From an uncultured Aquimarina sp. (GTDB taxonomy: Bacteria; Bacteroidota; Bacteroidia; Flavobacteriales; Flavobacteriaceae), in NCBI GenBank assembly GCA_947498815.1, contig CANMLU010000001.1, positions 124,001 through 188,000 of the forward strand: 64,000 nt of DNA, read 5' to 3'. Under the pieces are notes generated by a model. That model searched no databases. It had not been told where the DNA came from and saw only the letters and a list, made by a program, of their open reading frames with translations. The position numbers and the translations under genes were made by a program. Shown here one piece after another: positions 25,372 to 34,171 of this stretch (position 1 is its first letter; every line of letters starts with the position of its first letter).

Positions 25372-26628
25372 ATGAAAACTATAAAACTTTACACAACAAT
25401 TATCTTTTTAGGATTCATCTTTTCTGGGAACGCACAAATTTTAAAAAAGCTTGCCAAAAAAGCAGAAAAAGCAGCCGAGAGAACCGTAGAAAGACGAGTA
25501 GAAAGAGAAAGCCAGAAAAAAACGGATAAAGCCTTAGATGGAGTACTTAAGGGTAAAAAAAAGAAAAAATCGAAAGACCCGATAATAGGTTCTTCAGATT
25601 CAGAAAAAAGTACTAGCAATGGTAGTTCTAAAGTTGAACGAGCTTCAGATTTTCAAGCCGGAGCCGTTACAATTTTTGAGGATAATTTTTCTAGAGACAA
25701 TAAGGGTGATTTTCCTGCAAAGTGGGATACCAATGGTAGCGGTGAAATTGTAATAATCGACGGAAAGAAATGGTTCAGGCTAGGTGGCAAATCGATGTAT
25801 ATACCTGTAATCAAAGAATCCTTACCCGAAAACTATACTATAGAATTCGATATGTATACCATGGGATTAGATCGCAGCACCAGTTCACAGTCTTGGATTC
25901 ATCTACTTCTTCATGACACACCACTTTTTGAGCGCCCTAGTTCTTCTGCGATGGTTAAATTGTCTCCATGTCAGTTTATAGAATCTCCAGGATACATTGA
26001 AAAGAAAGTAAAGGGTAAAAGACAATTTTTTAATGAAATAGGTAAAGATTACAGAGATGCTATCAATGGGCAGTCTCGTTTCTCCATTACAGTAAATAAA
26101 AATAGAATGCGTGTTTGGATAAACGACAATAAAATAATAGATGTGCCCCGTTTAGTTCCAGACGACGTTAAAACTTTTAAGTTGTTTGTTCGTGGTCTTA
26201 GAGACCAGAGAGATAAAGATGAAGTCTATATCACCAATTTTAGAATAGGTAAAGCAGGGGTCGATAACAGAAGTAAGTTAATTACTGAAGGAAGATTAAG
26301 TACCAATGCCATTCAGTTTAAATCTGGCAGTGATGTACTGTTACCAGCATCTTACAAAACTATCCGAGAAATAGCCAAAGTCCTTGAAAATAATCCCGAT
26401 GTGAAAATCAAAATCATTGGTCATACCGATGCCGATGGATCAGAATTAAGTAATCTCGAACTTTCTAAAAAAAGAGCTGTTGCCGTTATGAATTCATTAG
26501 TAAACCAATACGGTATTGCCAAAAATAGAATGGTTACTGATGGAAAGGGAGAATCGAATCCCTTAGCTTCTAATGCTACCGGTAGTGGCAAAGCTCAAAA
26601 CCGAAGGGTGGAATTTATAAAATTATAA
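25372..26628 (+). CDS. OmpA-family protein with basic coiled N-terminus
   Basis: 418 residues with the signal peptide MKTIKLYTTIIFLGFIFSGN ending in AQ. A highly charged helical stretch (about 24-72, rich in K, E and R) is followed by a Ser-rich linker, a jelly-roll-like domain of about 180 residues (EDNFSRDNKGDFPAKWDTNG ... VRGLRDQRD) and the C-terminal OmpA peptidoglycan-binding domain (IKIIGHTDADGSE, GKAQNRRVEFIKL). It may anchor the surface array to the cell wall. It lies 30 bp after the kelch lipoprotein and five bases before the next gene, consistent with one operon. Confidence 0.85.
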   Translation: MKTIKLYTTIIFLGFIFSGNAQILKKLAKKAEKAAERTVERRVERESQKKTDKALDGVLKGKKKKKSKDPIIGSSDSEKSTSNGSSKVERASDFQAGAVTIFEDNFSRDNKGDFPAKWDTNGSGEIVIIDGKKWFRLGGKSMYIPVIKESLPENYTIEFDMYTMGLDRSTSSQSWIHLLLHDTPLFERPSSSAMVKLSPCQFIESPGYIEKKVKGKRQFFNEIGKDYRDAINGQSRFSITVNKNRMRVWINDNKIIDVPRLVPDDVKTFKLFVRGLRDQRDKDEVYITNFRIGKAGVDNRSKLITEGRLSTNAIQFKSGSDVLLPASYKTIREIAKVLENNPDVKIKIIGHTDADGSELSNLELSKKRAVAVMNSLVNQYGIAKNRMVTDGKGESNPLASNATGSGKAQNRRVEFIKL

Positions 26629-26632
26629 AGTT

Positions 26633-27346
26633 ATGAAACACGCTATCACATCTTATTTTTTAGGAATCGTTTTGGTTTTAGTTGGTTGCAGTAGTGATGA
26701 CGACGTTACTACACCTACAAATCAAACAGGCTTTTTTCCTAAAACAATTACTGAAACCACCACTAATGCTTCAAGCACCATAACATTTAGGTATGACTAT
26801 GACGACAATAATCGTATCATATCAATTACAAACGATAGTTCAACAGACGTCACTTTAGAGTATAACGATAACGGTATGATCGATAAGATTATCGATAACA
26901 CCAGCGTAGAAACCTTTGAGGTTAACTACGATGGAAATATTATCACCAGTTTCGTAGAAACTCCTTCGAATACTTTAATTAATGTCGATTACAATAACGG
27001 AACCTATGATTCAGATGCAGGCACATTAACTTTTGATGCGCAAAATCAACTCATAGAAACCGGGGGAATATTATCAATCGAATACAATACGAATCCGGGA
27101 CCCTTTGCTGAATTAGATTTTCAGCCTGTTCTCTTTTTTTTAGGAGGAAGCTCCGTAACTAGAGCCTGTTATTTTTATGCCAAAAATGAAGTCATTTCCT
27201 TTAATGTCCCTCTAGGCGGCAATTTAGAACTTACTACGGTAAGAAATGCTGATGGAAATATTTCTGAAGTCATAGCAGAAGATAGCACAGGTCAAGAAAT
27301 ACATCGCTATGAAATAACCTATGAAGAAAGATCAATAATCCAATAA
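26633..27346 (+). CDS. Lipoprotein with YD/RHS-like beta repeats
   Basis: 237 residues with a lipoprotein signal MKHAITSYFLGIVLVLVGCS, lipidated Cys and an SSDDD tag. The body contains repeats of the type 'YDYDDNNRIISITND' and 'LEYNDNGMIDKIID', which resemble short YD (RHS-like) repeats that build a beta-sheet. No enzymatic motif is seen. It starts five bases after the OmpA stop codon, so the two are translated from one message. Function unknown; likely an accessory surface protein of the array. Confidence 0.75.
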   Translation: MKHAITSYFLGIVLVLVGCSSDDDVTTPTNQTGFFPKTITETTTNASSTITFRYDYDDNNRIISITNDSSTDVTLEYNDNGMIDKIIDNTSVETFEVNYDGNIITSFVETPSNTLINVDYNNGTYDSDAGTLTFDAQNQLIETGGILSIEYNTNPGPFAELDFQPVLFFLGGSSVTRACYFYAKNEVISFNVPLGGNLELTTVRNADGNISEVIAEDSTGQEIHRYEITYEERSIIQ

Positions 27347-27364
27347 TATTAAAAAAACAACATC

Positions 27365-27904
27365 ATGAAAAATACAACCACACTAAAAGGAATTATTATA
27401 ATACTATTAGGAATTTTATTAATTGGATGCTCTGCCGAGGATGGTGCAGACGGAGCTATAGGACCTCAAGGTGAGCAGGGCCCTGCAGGACAAGATGGTC
27501 AGGATGGTGAAGATGGAAATGCAAACGTGGTATCAGTTTTATTTGAAAATCAATCTGTAGTCATTGGCGATAACGTATTAGATATCCCAGAGCTTACACA
27601 GGACATCTACGATAATGGTGGCATTATCGGTTATGTGACGGTCATTGGTAATAACTATTGGGAAGCTTTTCCAGTTACTTCAGGAGGTTCTGTAATTCTT
27701 GAAATTGACCGGATAGAAGTCGGTAGCATTACACTACGCTCAACTTTTGATCAGTCAGGCCTCAATTTTCGCTTTATTTTGATTGCCGGAACTAGTAGCT
27801 CAGCTATGGCTGGCAGACAAAATATTGTACCTGAATTAAAAAAATCTGGAATCAACGTTCATGACTACCATGCTGTAATAGATCATTTTGGGCTTAAATA
27901 TTAA
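27365..27904 (+). CDS. Lipoprotein with a short collagen-like segment
   Basis: 179 residues. The signal MKNTTTLKGIIIILLGILLI precedes GCSAEDGADGAIG, giving a lipidated Cys. The next about 30 residues are Gly-x-x triplets (AIGPQGEQGPAGQDGQDGED), a collagen-like stalk. The C-terminal 130 residues form an unrecognised beta-rich domain. The stalk followed by a compact head is common in surface lipoproteins of Bacteroidota. It lies 18 bp after the preceding gene. A head-domain search could reveal its family; I do not recognise it. Confidence 0.78.
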   Translation: MKNTTTLKGIIIILLGILLIGCSAEDGADGAIGPQGEQGPAGQDGQDGEDGNANVVSVLFENQSVVIGDNVLDIPELTQDIYDNGGIIGYVTVIGNNYWEAFPVTSGGSVILEIDRIEVGSITLRSTFDQSGLNFRFILIAGTSSSAMAGRQNIVPELKKSGINVHDYHAVIDHFGLKY

Positions 27905-28005
27905 CCCTAAAGCATACCAGAAATCAAACATATAGACAAACGATTATGAACGACAAGGATAGATAAGAGCATTCTCGAATTAAAAACTTAAAATTTGGAT
28001 TACCC

Positions 28006-29244
28006 GTGAAACCTTTTGTAAAATTAATATACGTTTTTTTAACACTTAGTATACCACTCCTTTCCTGTAGTGGAGATGATGATGGAAGAGCAAACCAACC
28101 TCCAGAAGATTTTAGCCTTATTAGCGTTAGTGATGAAGCTTTAGAGGTGGGATTACTACCTGCCTTTAGCTGGGAAAACGCAGCAGATCCCGAAGGTGAG
28201 CAAGTTACCTATACATTACTGTTAGATACCCAAGAAAACCCCCAGACCATTGTTTCTGAAAATATTGGTGACACTTCGTTCAATCTTGTTGACAGACTTC
28301 TTGTGTTAACGCAATATTATTGGCGGGTCGAAGCTGTTGATAGTAATGGAAATCGAACATCAAGTAATACGTTCAGCTTCACCACCAGAAACTTAGATTT
28401 TTCAGACAATCTTATTGTAGAAAATGCAGCATTTACACCCAGGGAGGATCATACTTCAGTAGTTTTTGATAACAAAATATGGGTAATCGGCGGGCGTGAT
28501 CATGGAGGTTTTAAAAATGATGTGTGGTTTAGCACAGACGGAATCAATTGGTCGTTAGCCACAAACGAAGCTCCGTTTGCTGCTCGAGAGGATCATGCCG
28601 CTATCGTTTACGATAACAAAATATGGGTGATCGGTGGGTATGATGGAAACCCTAAAAATGATGTTTGGTTTAGTGAAGATGGTGTTAATTGGTCCTTAGC
28701 TACAAACGCAGCTCCCTTTACTGCTCGATTAGGGCATTCAGCCATCGTTTATGATGACAAAATATGGGTAATCGCTGGGTTTGATGGGAGCCTTAAAAAT
28801 GATGTTTGGTTTAGTGAAGATGGTGTTAATTGGTCCTTAGCTACAACCGCAGCTTCTTTTGCTGCTCGAGGTAGTCATTCCGCCATTGTCTATGATAACT
28901 ACATGTGGGTAATCGGCGGGAGTGATGAAAGCCTTAAAAATGATGTTTGGTTTAGTGTAGATGGAGTCAATTGGTCGTTAGCTACAAACGCAGCTGCATT
29001 TGCTGCTCGCTTCAGGCACTCTACTATCGTTTACGATAACAAAATATGGGTAATCGGTGGGAATGACGGAGAACTTAAAAATGATATGTGGTTTAGCACC
29101 GATGGTGCGAATTGGTCGTTAGCCACAAACGCAGCTCCTTTTGCAGCTCGAGACTTGCATTCTACTATCGTTTACGATGATAAAATATGGGTGATCGCTG
29201 GCTATAATGGAGCATCTACAAATGATGTCTGGGCCTTTGATTAA
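28006..29244 (+). CDS. Kelch-type propeller lipoprotein with near-identical tandem blades
   Basis: 412 residues starting at GTG. The signal KPFVKLIYVFLTLSIPLLSC is followed by SGDDDG. A fibronectin type III-like domain (about 35-130, SVSDEALEVGLLPAFSWENA) precedes six blades of 47-48 residues with the pattern 'HS-IVYDNKIWVIGG ... KNDVWFSEDGVNWSLA'. The blades are almost identical in DNA, so they arose by recent amplification and the gene is prone to unit gain or loss. A six-blade closed propeller is the likely fold, exposed on the cell surface. Related to the proteins at 24340 and 30830. Confidence 0.85.
   Translation: MKPFVKLIYVFLTLSIPLLSCSGDDDGRANQPPEDFSLISVSDEALEVGLLPAFSWENAADPEGEQVTYTLLLDTQENPQTIVSENIGDTSFNLVDRLLVLTQYYWRVEAVDSNGNRTSSNTFSFTTRNLDFSDNLIVENAAFTPREDHTSVVFDNKIWVIGGRDHGGFKNDVWFSTDGINWSLATNEAPFAAREDHAAIVYDNKIWVIGGYDGNPKNDVWFSEDGVNWSLATNAAPFTARLGHSAIVYDDKIWVIAGFDGSLKNDVWFSEDGVNWSLATTAASFAARGSHSAIVYDNYMWVIGGSDESLKNDVWFSVDGVNWSLATNAAAFAARFRHSTIVYDNKIWVIGGNDGELKNDMWFSTDGANWSLATNAAPFAARDLHSTIVYDDKIWVIAGYNGASTNDVWAFD
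28417..29241 (+). repeat. Tandem 141-bp coding repeats (kelch blades)
   Basis: Units at 28417-28560 (144 bp), 28561-28701, 28702-28842, 28843-28983, 28984-29124 and a shorter last one from 29125. The unit is in frame (47 codons). Each contains WVI(G/A)G and NDVWFS. Confidence 0.85.
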
Positions 29245-29311
29245 AACATGAACAAAGTATTAGAAAAATAATAACCAAATTACAAATCAGAAAAATTAAA
29301 ACTCTTAAAAC

Positions 29312-29983
29312 ATGAAAAATACAGCAAAATACTTACTTCTTATTTTGGTTTTGTGTGCATGCCAAAAGGAAACAGATTCAGTTCAATCAGAAACAGAAAA
29401 TACCATTCTCGTAGAAAGTATCGAGATGGTAAATCATCAAAAACGCTCCTATGGCCCTCGAATACACCTCAAAGTCCAATATGGCAGACGCAGTTGTCAA
29501 AGACAATACACGAATTGCCGTTGCATAAATATTGATTTAGATAAATTCTGTGGATGGGAAATAGATTTTCTTCAAGTACCACCGCTAGAGTTTGAAGAAC
29601 CACAAACAGTTGGGGATTTTTGTCACATCTTTTCTTGTGGGTGGAATCATTCAGATCCATGGGAAGTGTATGAGAATATCGATCCGCTTGAATTCGGGTC
29701 TATAAAAGATCATTTCAAATTAGAGATTGAGCAACCTACTGCCGAAGCATTTATTACCACACTTAATGATGAACTATTGGTAGCTCAATTCTATACAGTA
29801 AACCAAATGATGAATGAACCTAGTCCTGAAACTAATATTTATTACTTAAATGATGAAATTGTATTTGAAGAGTCTCTTGCCAAAGAAATTGGACTAAGTG
29901 GCACAACGATAAGTTCAGGCAAATACCCTATAGTTTATAACAAAGAAAACCAAACCTATAATGTGATTTTCAAGGTGCAATAA
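29312..29983 (+). CDS. Cysteine-containing lipoprotein of the array
   Basis: 223 residues with the lipoprotein signal MKNTAKYLLLILVLCAC and then QKETDSV. The N-terminal half has a cluster of cysteines (RRSCQRQYTNCRCINIDLDK, later FCHIFSCGW), which may form disulfides or bind a metal on the cell surface. The C-terminal half is beta-rich (NIYYLNDEIVFEESLAKEIG) and resembles a small ligand-binding fold, but I do not recognise it. It lies 67 bp after the kelch gene and 19 bp before the next gene on the same strand. Confidence 0.72.
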   Translation: MKNTAKYLLLILVLCACQKETDSVQSETENTILVESIEMVNHQKRSYGPRIHLKVQYGRRSCQRQYTNCRCINIDLDKFCGWEIDFLQVPPLEFEEPQTVGDFCHIFSCGWNHSDPWEVYENIDPLEFGSIKDHFKLEIEQPTAEAFITTLNDELLVAQFYTVNQMMNEPSPETNIYYLNDEIVFEESLAKEIGLSGTTISSGKYPIVYNKENQTYNVIFKVQ

Positions 29984-30002
29984 TAAACTTAAAGTTCAAA
30001 AA

Positions 30003-30671
30003 ATGAAAAAAGTAATATCTGTGCTACTGATATTGATTACGATATCAATAGCTGCACAGGACAACTGTTCTCCTTTTTGTCCTTCTACCAAAGGTCAAAC
30101 CTATGTAATTCATCAATTTAATAAGAAAAATAAATTGTCAACAATTACGGAATATACTATTACCGATAGATCACAGGGAACCATCAATTTGGATATGAAA
30201 TTAAAAGATGAACGTGGAGAAGAAATTATGTCAGGAGCTTTTAAAGCAAATTGTCAAAACGGAGAAACTAAAATTCACCCAGAAGCTTTGGTATCTCCTG
30301 GATTAAGGGAGCAATACAAAAGTATGGAGTATACAATTAGCGGTAATGGATTAACTTACCCTAAAACCCTTAGCGTAGGACAAACATTACCTGATGGAGA
30401 AATATTCATGAAAATCGATGCAGGTATTATGAATATGAGCATAGAGATCACCATGACAAATCGTAAAGTAGAGAAAAAGGAAAAAATTATAACTCCTGCC
30501 GACACCTTTGATTGTTATGTGATTACCTATACAAATACTTTAAAAATGGGAGCTACTCAAACGAATTATTCTACCCAATGGTTAGCCGAAGGAATTGGTA
30601 TGGTAAAAGAAGAAACCCGGAAATCAAACGGTAAACTCGTTACTAAAAGTATTCTAAACCAAATTAAATAG
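30003..30671 (+). CDS. Secreted TapB/DUF3108-like protein
   Basis: 222 residues with the signal peptide MKKVISVLLILITISIAA ending at QD. The mature part begins NCSPFCPSTKGQTYVIHQF and then follows the pattern of a beta-barrel-like fold with '...TYPKTLSVGQTLPDGEI' and 'FDCYVITYTNTLKMG', which I associate with the family called TapB in flavobacterial annotations, related to DUF3108. Its biochemical role is not known. The lipoprotein at 40530 has a similar C-terminal pattern. It follows the Cys lipoprotein by 19 bp. Confidence 0.72.
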   Translation: MKKVISVLLILITISIAAQDNCSPFCPSTKGQTYVIHQFNKKNKLSTITEYTITDRSQGTINLDMKLKDERGEEIMSGAFKANCQNGETKIHPEALVSPGLREQYKSMEYTISGNGLTYPKTLSVGQTLPDGEIFMKIDAGIMNMSIEITMTNRKVEKKEKIITPADTFDCYVITYTNTLKMGATQTNYSTQWLAEGIGMVKEETRKSNGKLVTKSILNQIK

Positions 30672-30672
30672 G

Positions 30673-30819
30673 ATGCAAACAATTAAATGCATGGTATTAG
30701 AAATATCTTTTCTGGTCTTTTTTGTGTGCGAAACCGATGTTCCTCAATCAAATATAACCGATAGTGCATTGAAAATACTTATGGATAACCATAATACAGA
30801 AGTAATCAATTTAAATTAA
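30673..30819 (+). CDS. Possible 48-residue lipoprotein-like peptide
   Basis: The frame starts one base after the preceding stop codon: MQTIKCMVLEISFLVFFVCE and then TDVPQSNITDSALKIL to a stop at 30819. The hydrophobic segment ending in FFVC-E could be a lipoprotein signal, leaving a 30-residue acidic tail. It fills the gap between two array genes precisely, which favours a real gene, but the length is short and the codon evidence weak. Confidence 0.35.
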   Translation: MQTIKCMVLEISFLVFFVCETDVPQSNITDSALKILMDNHNTEVINLN

Positions 30820-30829
30820 AATTTCACTC

Positions 30830-32113
30830 ATGAACATTTTAAAAACATTAAACATTTTTTGCATTGCTATATTCTTATTTTCTTGTAGTAATGATGACAA
30901 TACAGGGAGGCAACCCACCTTAGATGTATTGGCTCAGCTAAGTCCTTCGAACAATGAGCGGCCGGTATCTAAAACTCCAATCTTAAGTTGGGAGGCCTAC
31001 AATAGTGATCAACCGATTACTTATACATTGTTTTTGGGCACTTCTGAAACAACGTTGACCGAAATTGGATCAGGAACCGGAACCGAAGTAACTCTTGATG
31101 GTACAACTTCACTTGAATTGGACACTACCTATTATTGGCAGATTGCTGCTTTTGAAAACGAAAACAAAGTAGCAGAAAGCGAAGTGCAAACCTTTACCAC
31201 CGAAACCATATTTGCAAGTTTAATTACTGAAAATGCTGCTTATGGCAGCAGAAAAGCTGCTGGTGTTGCTGTCTTTAACGACAAAATCTGGGTGACTGGA
31301 GGACTGGATGATGTTGATACACCATTAACGGACATTTGGTCTAGCGTCGATGGCGAAAATTGGGTAAATGAAGGTAGCTTGCCTTTTGGAGGTATCGCCG
31401 CTCACAAGTTAATAGTGTTTAATGATAAGCTATGGATCTATGGAGGTCTTATACCTTCAATTTCTGGTAATATTCTATCCAGAAAAATATTTAGCTCTGA
31501 AAATGGTGTGGATTGGGTTGAAGAAATGGAGACAGCCCCATTTATTCAGTATGATTCTTCAAGATTTATAGTTTTAGGCGATAAATTATTTAGGATTGCC
31601 GGTTTCAGTGGTGATATAGATGATTTATCTCCCGAACGTTACGTGTACAGTAGCACCGATGGTCTTAACTGGAATTTAGAGACAGAAAACCACGGGTTTG
31701 AAACAAAGTATAGCTTTCAGGTCGTAAACTTCAATGAAAAGCTATATGGTTTAGAGCCTAATCCAGATTCGGGTATTGAAGAAATTAAGATAAGAGCCAG
31801 TACCGATGGCATTGACTGGTCTGACTCGATTATTTTTGATACACGGGAGAGAGGAATAAATTCTATAGGTAGTACAGTATTAGGTAATAAGATTATTTTA
31901 ATGACTACCCCTGAAAACGGACCTAACTCGGATTCTACTTTTTATGAATCTATTAATGGAGAGGATTGGATACCTGCTACCAGTCTCCCATCAGTTTCTA
32001 TAAGAGCTATCTATTTCGAGCTGGTCAACCTTAATGGAGAGCTGTTTGCTATTGGCGGCACGTTAAGAAGTAATTTTACCGAAACCAATAATACGGTATG
32101 GAAACTTAATTAA
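30830..32113 (+). CDS. Kelch-type propeller lipoprotein (third), last gene of the array
   Basis: 427 residues. The signal MNILKTLNIFCIAIFLFSC is followed by SNDDNTG. A fibronectin type III-like domain (about 30-125, LAQLSPSNNERPVSKTPILS) precedes five or six blades of the type 'VFNDKIWVTGG ... DIWSSVDGENWV'. Unlike the protein at 28006 its blades have diverged from each other. It is the same architecture as that protein and shares blade signatures with the one at 24340. A terminator 63 bp downstream ends the array. Confidence 0.83.
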   Translation: MNILKTLNIFCIAIFLFSCSNDDNTGRQPTLDVLAQLSPSNNERPVSKTPILSWEAYNSDQPITYTLFLGTSETTLTEIGSGTGTEVTLDGTTSLELDTTYYWQIAAFENENKVAESEVQTFTTETIFASLITENAAYGSRKAAGVAVFNDKIWVTGGLDDVDTPLTDIWSSVDGENWVNEGSLPFGGIAAHKLIVFNDKLWIYGGLIPSISGNILSRKIFSSENGVDWVEEMETAPFIQYDSSRFIVLGDKLFRIAGFSGDIDDLSPERYVYSSTDGLNWNLETENHGFETKYSFQVVNFNEKLYGLEPNPDSGIEEIKIRASTDGIDWSDSIIFDTRERGINSIGSTVLGNKIILMTTPENGPNSDSTFYESINGEDWIPATSLPSVSIRAIYFELVNLNGELFAIGGTLRSNFTETNNTVWKLN

Positions 32114-32175
32114 CATGATTTCTACGTTAAAATAAAGAGATACTTCATGATTGGTAGGACAATAATAAGAAATAG

Positions 32176-32213
32176 AAACAGCTATAGGCTTTGTAACTTA
32201 TGGCTGTTTTTAT
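32176..32213 (+). terminator. Terminator of the secreted-protein array
   Basis: AAACAGCTATA (32176-32186) pairs with TATGGCTGTTT-type sequence (32199-32209, one G-T pair) and is followed by a short T run. Confidence 0.7.
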
Positions 32214-32575
32214 AGGGTACCGGCATAACTTTACGTGGCACAAGTTACAAACTTGCGTCGACAGGTGAGTTTGTGTTAAATACTACTACTAAAGTTTCAA
32301 TTCAGACCCCTGGGAGTAGTTACCCGGGGGTTGTTTTTTTAAAATTGATCCGCAGTACATTACAAACTCAAAAAGTGGTGTTTTTAACCCTTTTGTATTC
32401 GGTATAGTATTCGCTACAACCGATAAAAATCAACAAAAATGCTTGTTAAACAATGGTTAAAAATAGGTATTAATATTTTTATTCCTAATTATATCGGTTA
32501 TAAAGATAGAAGTTAGTCTTATTAAAGGTATAATCCACTTAACAGCTATGACATAATTGGTATTAAACGCTCCCT
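32214..32575. other. Gene-free stretch between the array and the cassette-like block
   Basis: Holds a CAAGTTacaAACTTG inverted repeat near 32242-32256, then the second copy of the exact 77-bp repeat, and about 230 bp of A/T-rich sequence in which I see nothing further. Confidence 0.6.
32266..32342 (+). repeat. Exact 77-bp repeat, copy 2 (truncated RNA element)
   Basis: Identical to 20641-20717 over all 77 bases, including the AGTAGTTA-loop hairpin and T7 run. The upstream TTGAAAC arm present in copy 1 is absent here, so this is a 5'-truncated copy. It lies in the gap after the array. Confidence 0.9.
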
Positions 32576-33436
32576 TTAGTTTTTAATTTCGTTGATGAAC
32601 CTACTGCTAATCCAACCGACAAGATGTGGTTTGAATTTATGATTTTCATAGTTTATATAGGTGTCTTCAACTTCATATTCCCTGTCAATTAAGACGTACC
32701 ACCAAACTCTACCCGTCTCATCTTCATGTGCGGCATAAGCTGTTCCCTTGTGCCCTTTTTTTAAAATTCCAATAGTATTTCCTGTTATTCCCAGAAATTC
32801 ATTTACCGTTTCATCGTCAATCCAAGGGTTAGCCCTGAGCTTATATTTTTGATTGGCTATTTCAAATCTTTTAGAAGAGAATATATTCTTAGGTTTAGTT
32901 ACAAATGATCTTAACTCTGTTGATTCCCATATCAATTTGAAGCTCGGAACACTTCCAGAATAAAAGACTTGATAAACTGAATTAGTTAAATTAGGATCGG
33001 CGCAACATCCCCAATCTTTGACATATAATTTATCAAGATATTCCCCTTGCCAGTCAACCTTTACGATTCCTTGTTGAGTAGTGAATACTTTTTGGAATCC
33101 AGATTCAGTTTGAATAAATAAGTGAATAATGGAACCTTCGCCCATGTATGGACCTTGATAGATGATATCAGCTAATTTATCATTGTTAAGGTCAACAGCT
33201 CGAATTTCATGCCTTAGTTGAGTATCGTCCATTTTCAAAGCTTGTTTCTCTCCCTCAAGGAGTCCATTCAAATCCACATATTTAACGAATTCAAGTTTGA
33301 CTTCATAATCGTTAGGGACTTCGTATCCGTCCCATTTAAAGGTATAAATAGGGTTATACCTGTCAAATTCGATTAAGAAATCTTGTCCAAATGTTAGAAT
33401 TGGAATTAATAGTAAGATAAATACGGTTTTTTTCAT
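32576..33436 (-). CDS. Secreted protein with FG-GAP-like and SH3-like segments
   Basis: 286 residues with the signal peptide MKKTVFILLLIPILTFGQ. The middle has one FG-GAP/calcium-type motif (AVDLNNDKLADIIYQGPYMG) and two adjacent Cys (DWGCCADPNL). The last 70 residues look like a bacterial SH3 domain (GTAYAAHEDETGRVWWYVLI ... HLVGWISSRFI). I do not recognise a named family. It is the first of four minus-strand genes separated by 120-200 bp spacers, unlike the tightly packed array on its left. Confidence 0.68.
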   Translation of the reverse strand: MKKTVFILLLIPILTFGQDFLIEFDRYNPIYTFKWDGYEVPNDYEVKLEFVKYVDLNGLLEGEKQALKMDDTQLRHEIRAVDLNNDKLADIIYQGPYMGEGSIIHLFIQTESGFQKVFTTQQGIVKVDWQGEYLDKLYVKDWGCCADPNLTNSVYQVFYSGSVPSFKLIWESTELRSFVTKPKNIFSSKRFEIANQKYKLRANPWIDDETVNEFLGITGNTIGILKKGHKGTAYAAHEDETGRVWWYVLIDREYEVEDTYINYENHKFKPHLVGWISSRFINEIKN

Positions 33437-33553
33437 GCAATTTTGTTTTTAGTTCTTAAACAGCTAAATCAACGATTTGAAGGTGTTTGCCAATAGCACT
33501 AACCTTTCATAAGCCACGGACGCCAGATTTGCTATACACAATATTGCAAGTAA

Positions 33554-33997
33554 TTATTTTTTGTCTAATTCCAAATAGTAAAGTTTTGCGGCTTCTTGAA
33601 TTTCCGCATCCAAACTATCGTCAAGGGCATATGAATATAATACCCATTTGTCGTTTGGTTTATAAAATTTAAATATAAAACGAATAGGTTGTCTATCATA
33701 TTTTATCATATATGAGTATAATTCAAAGCTTTCAGCGAACTTTTTCTTGGTAATAATTTCATACCCATAATACTTTCCCATATAACTTTCAGTAAAACCA
33801 TTTATAGTACCAATAACCTTGTCAATATCATCTTTTATTCTTTCAGTCCATTTATTTGTGGCGTATAACTCCTTAACGGCTTTTCCTGCATCCTTTTCAT
33901 AAGTGGCAAAAAAGTTATCTATTAAATCCTGTGGGCTGGATTGAGAAAATAAAGTTCCTGATACTGAAATGAATAATACTATTACTAGTTTTTTCAT
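33554..33997 (-). CDS. Small secreted NTF2-like protein
   Basis: 147 residues with the signal peptide MKKLVIVLFISVSGTLFSQ. The mature part starts SSPQDLIDNFFATYEKDAGK and ends in a run of beta strands (RFIFKFYKPNDKWVLYSYAL). This helix-then-strand pattern, with the WVLYSY strand near the end, fits the NTF2-like fold (DUF4878 and relatives), often a small-ligand or partner-binding module. The exact family is not certain. It is separated by cassette-like spacers from both neighbours. Confidence 0.62.
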   Translation of the reverse strand: MKKLVIVLFISVSGTLFSQSSPQDLIDNFFATYEKDAGKAVKELYATNKWTERIKDDIDKVIGTINGFTESYMGKYYGYEIITKKKFAESFELYSYMIKYDRQPIRFIFKFYKPNDKWVLYSYALDDSLDAEIQEAAKLYYLELDKK

Positions 33998-34171
33998 ATT
34001 GTTTTTATGTTTTTTTAATTACCTAGAACGTTATAAGTATGTTTAGTGGCATTGAGAAATATTACCTCGCCGTAGACTTATCTGTGTTGATTTTATAATT
34101 TATTAACCATAAAATCTTACACCATAGCAAATATACAAGATCCTTTGGGTTATCATTTAACTGTTATGATA

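Noticed and set aside
28417-29241. Regular repeats that could be mistaken for a CRISPR array
   Set aside because: The 141-bp units are contiguous and in frame in the kelch gene, with no spacers. I found no CRISPR array or cas gene in the window.
20641-32342. Exact 77-bp repeats as ends of an insertion sequence
   Set aside because: Direct orientation, no transposase between or beside them, and the repeat is part of an RNA-type hairpin element.
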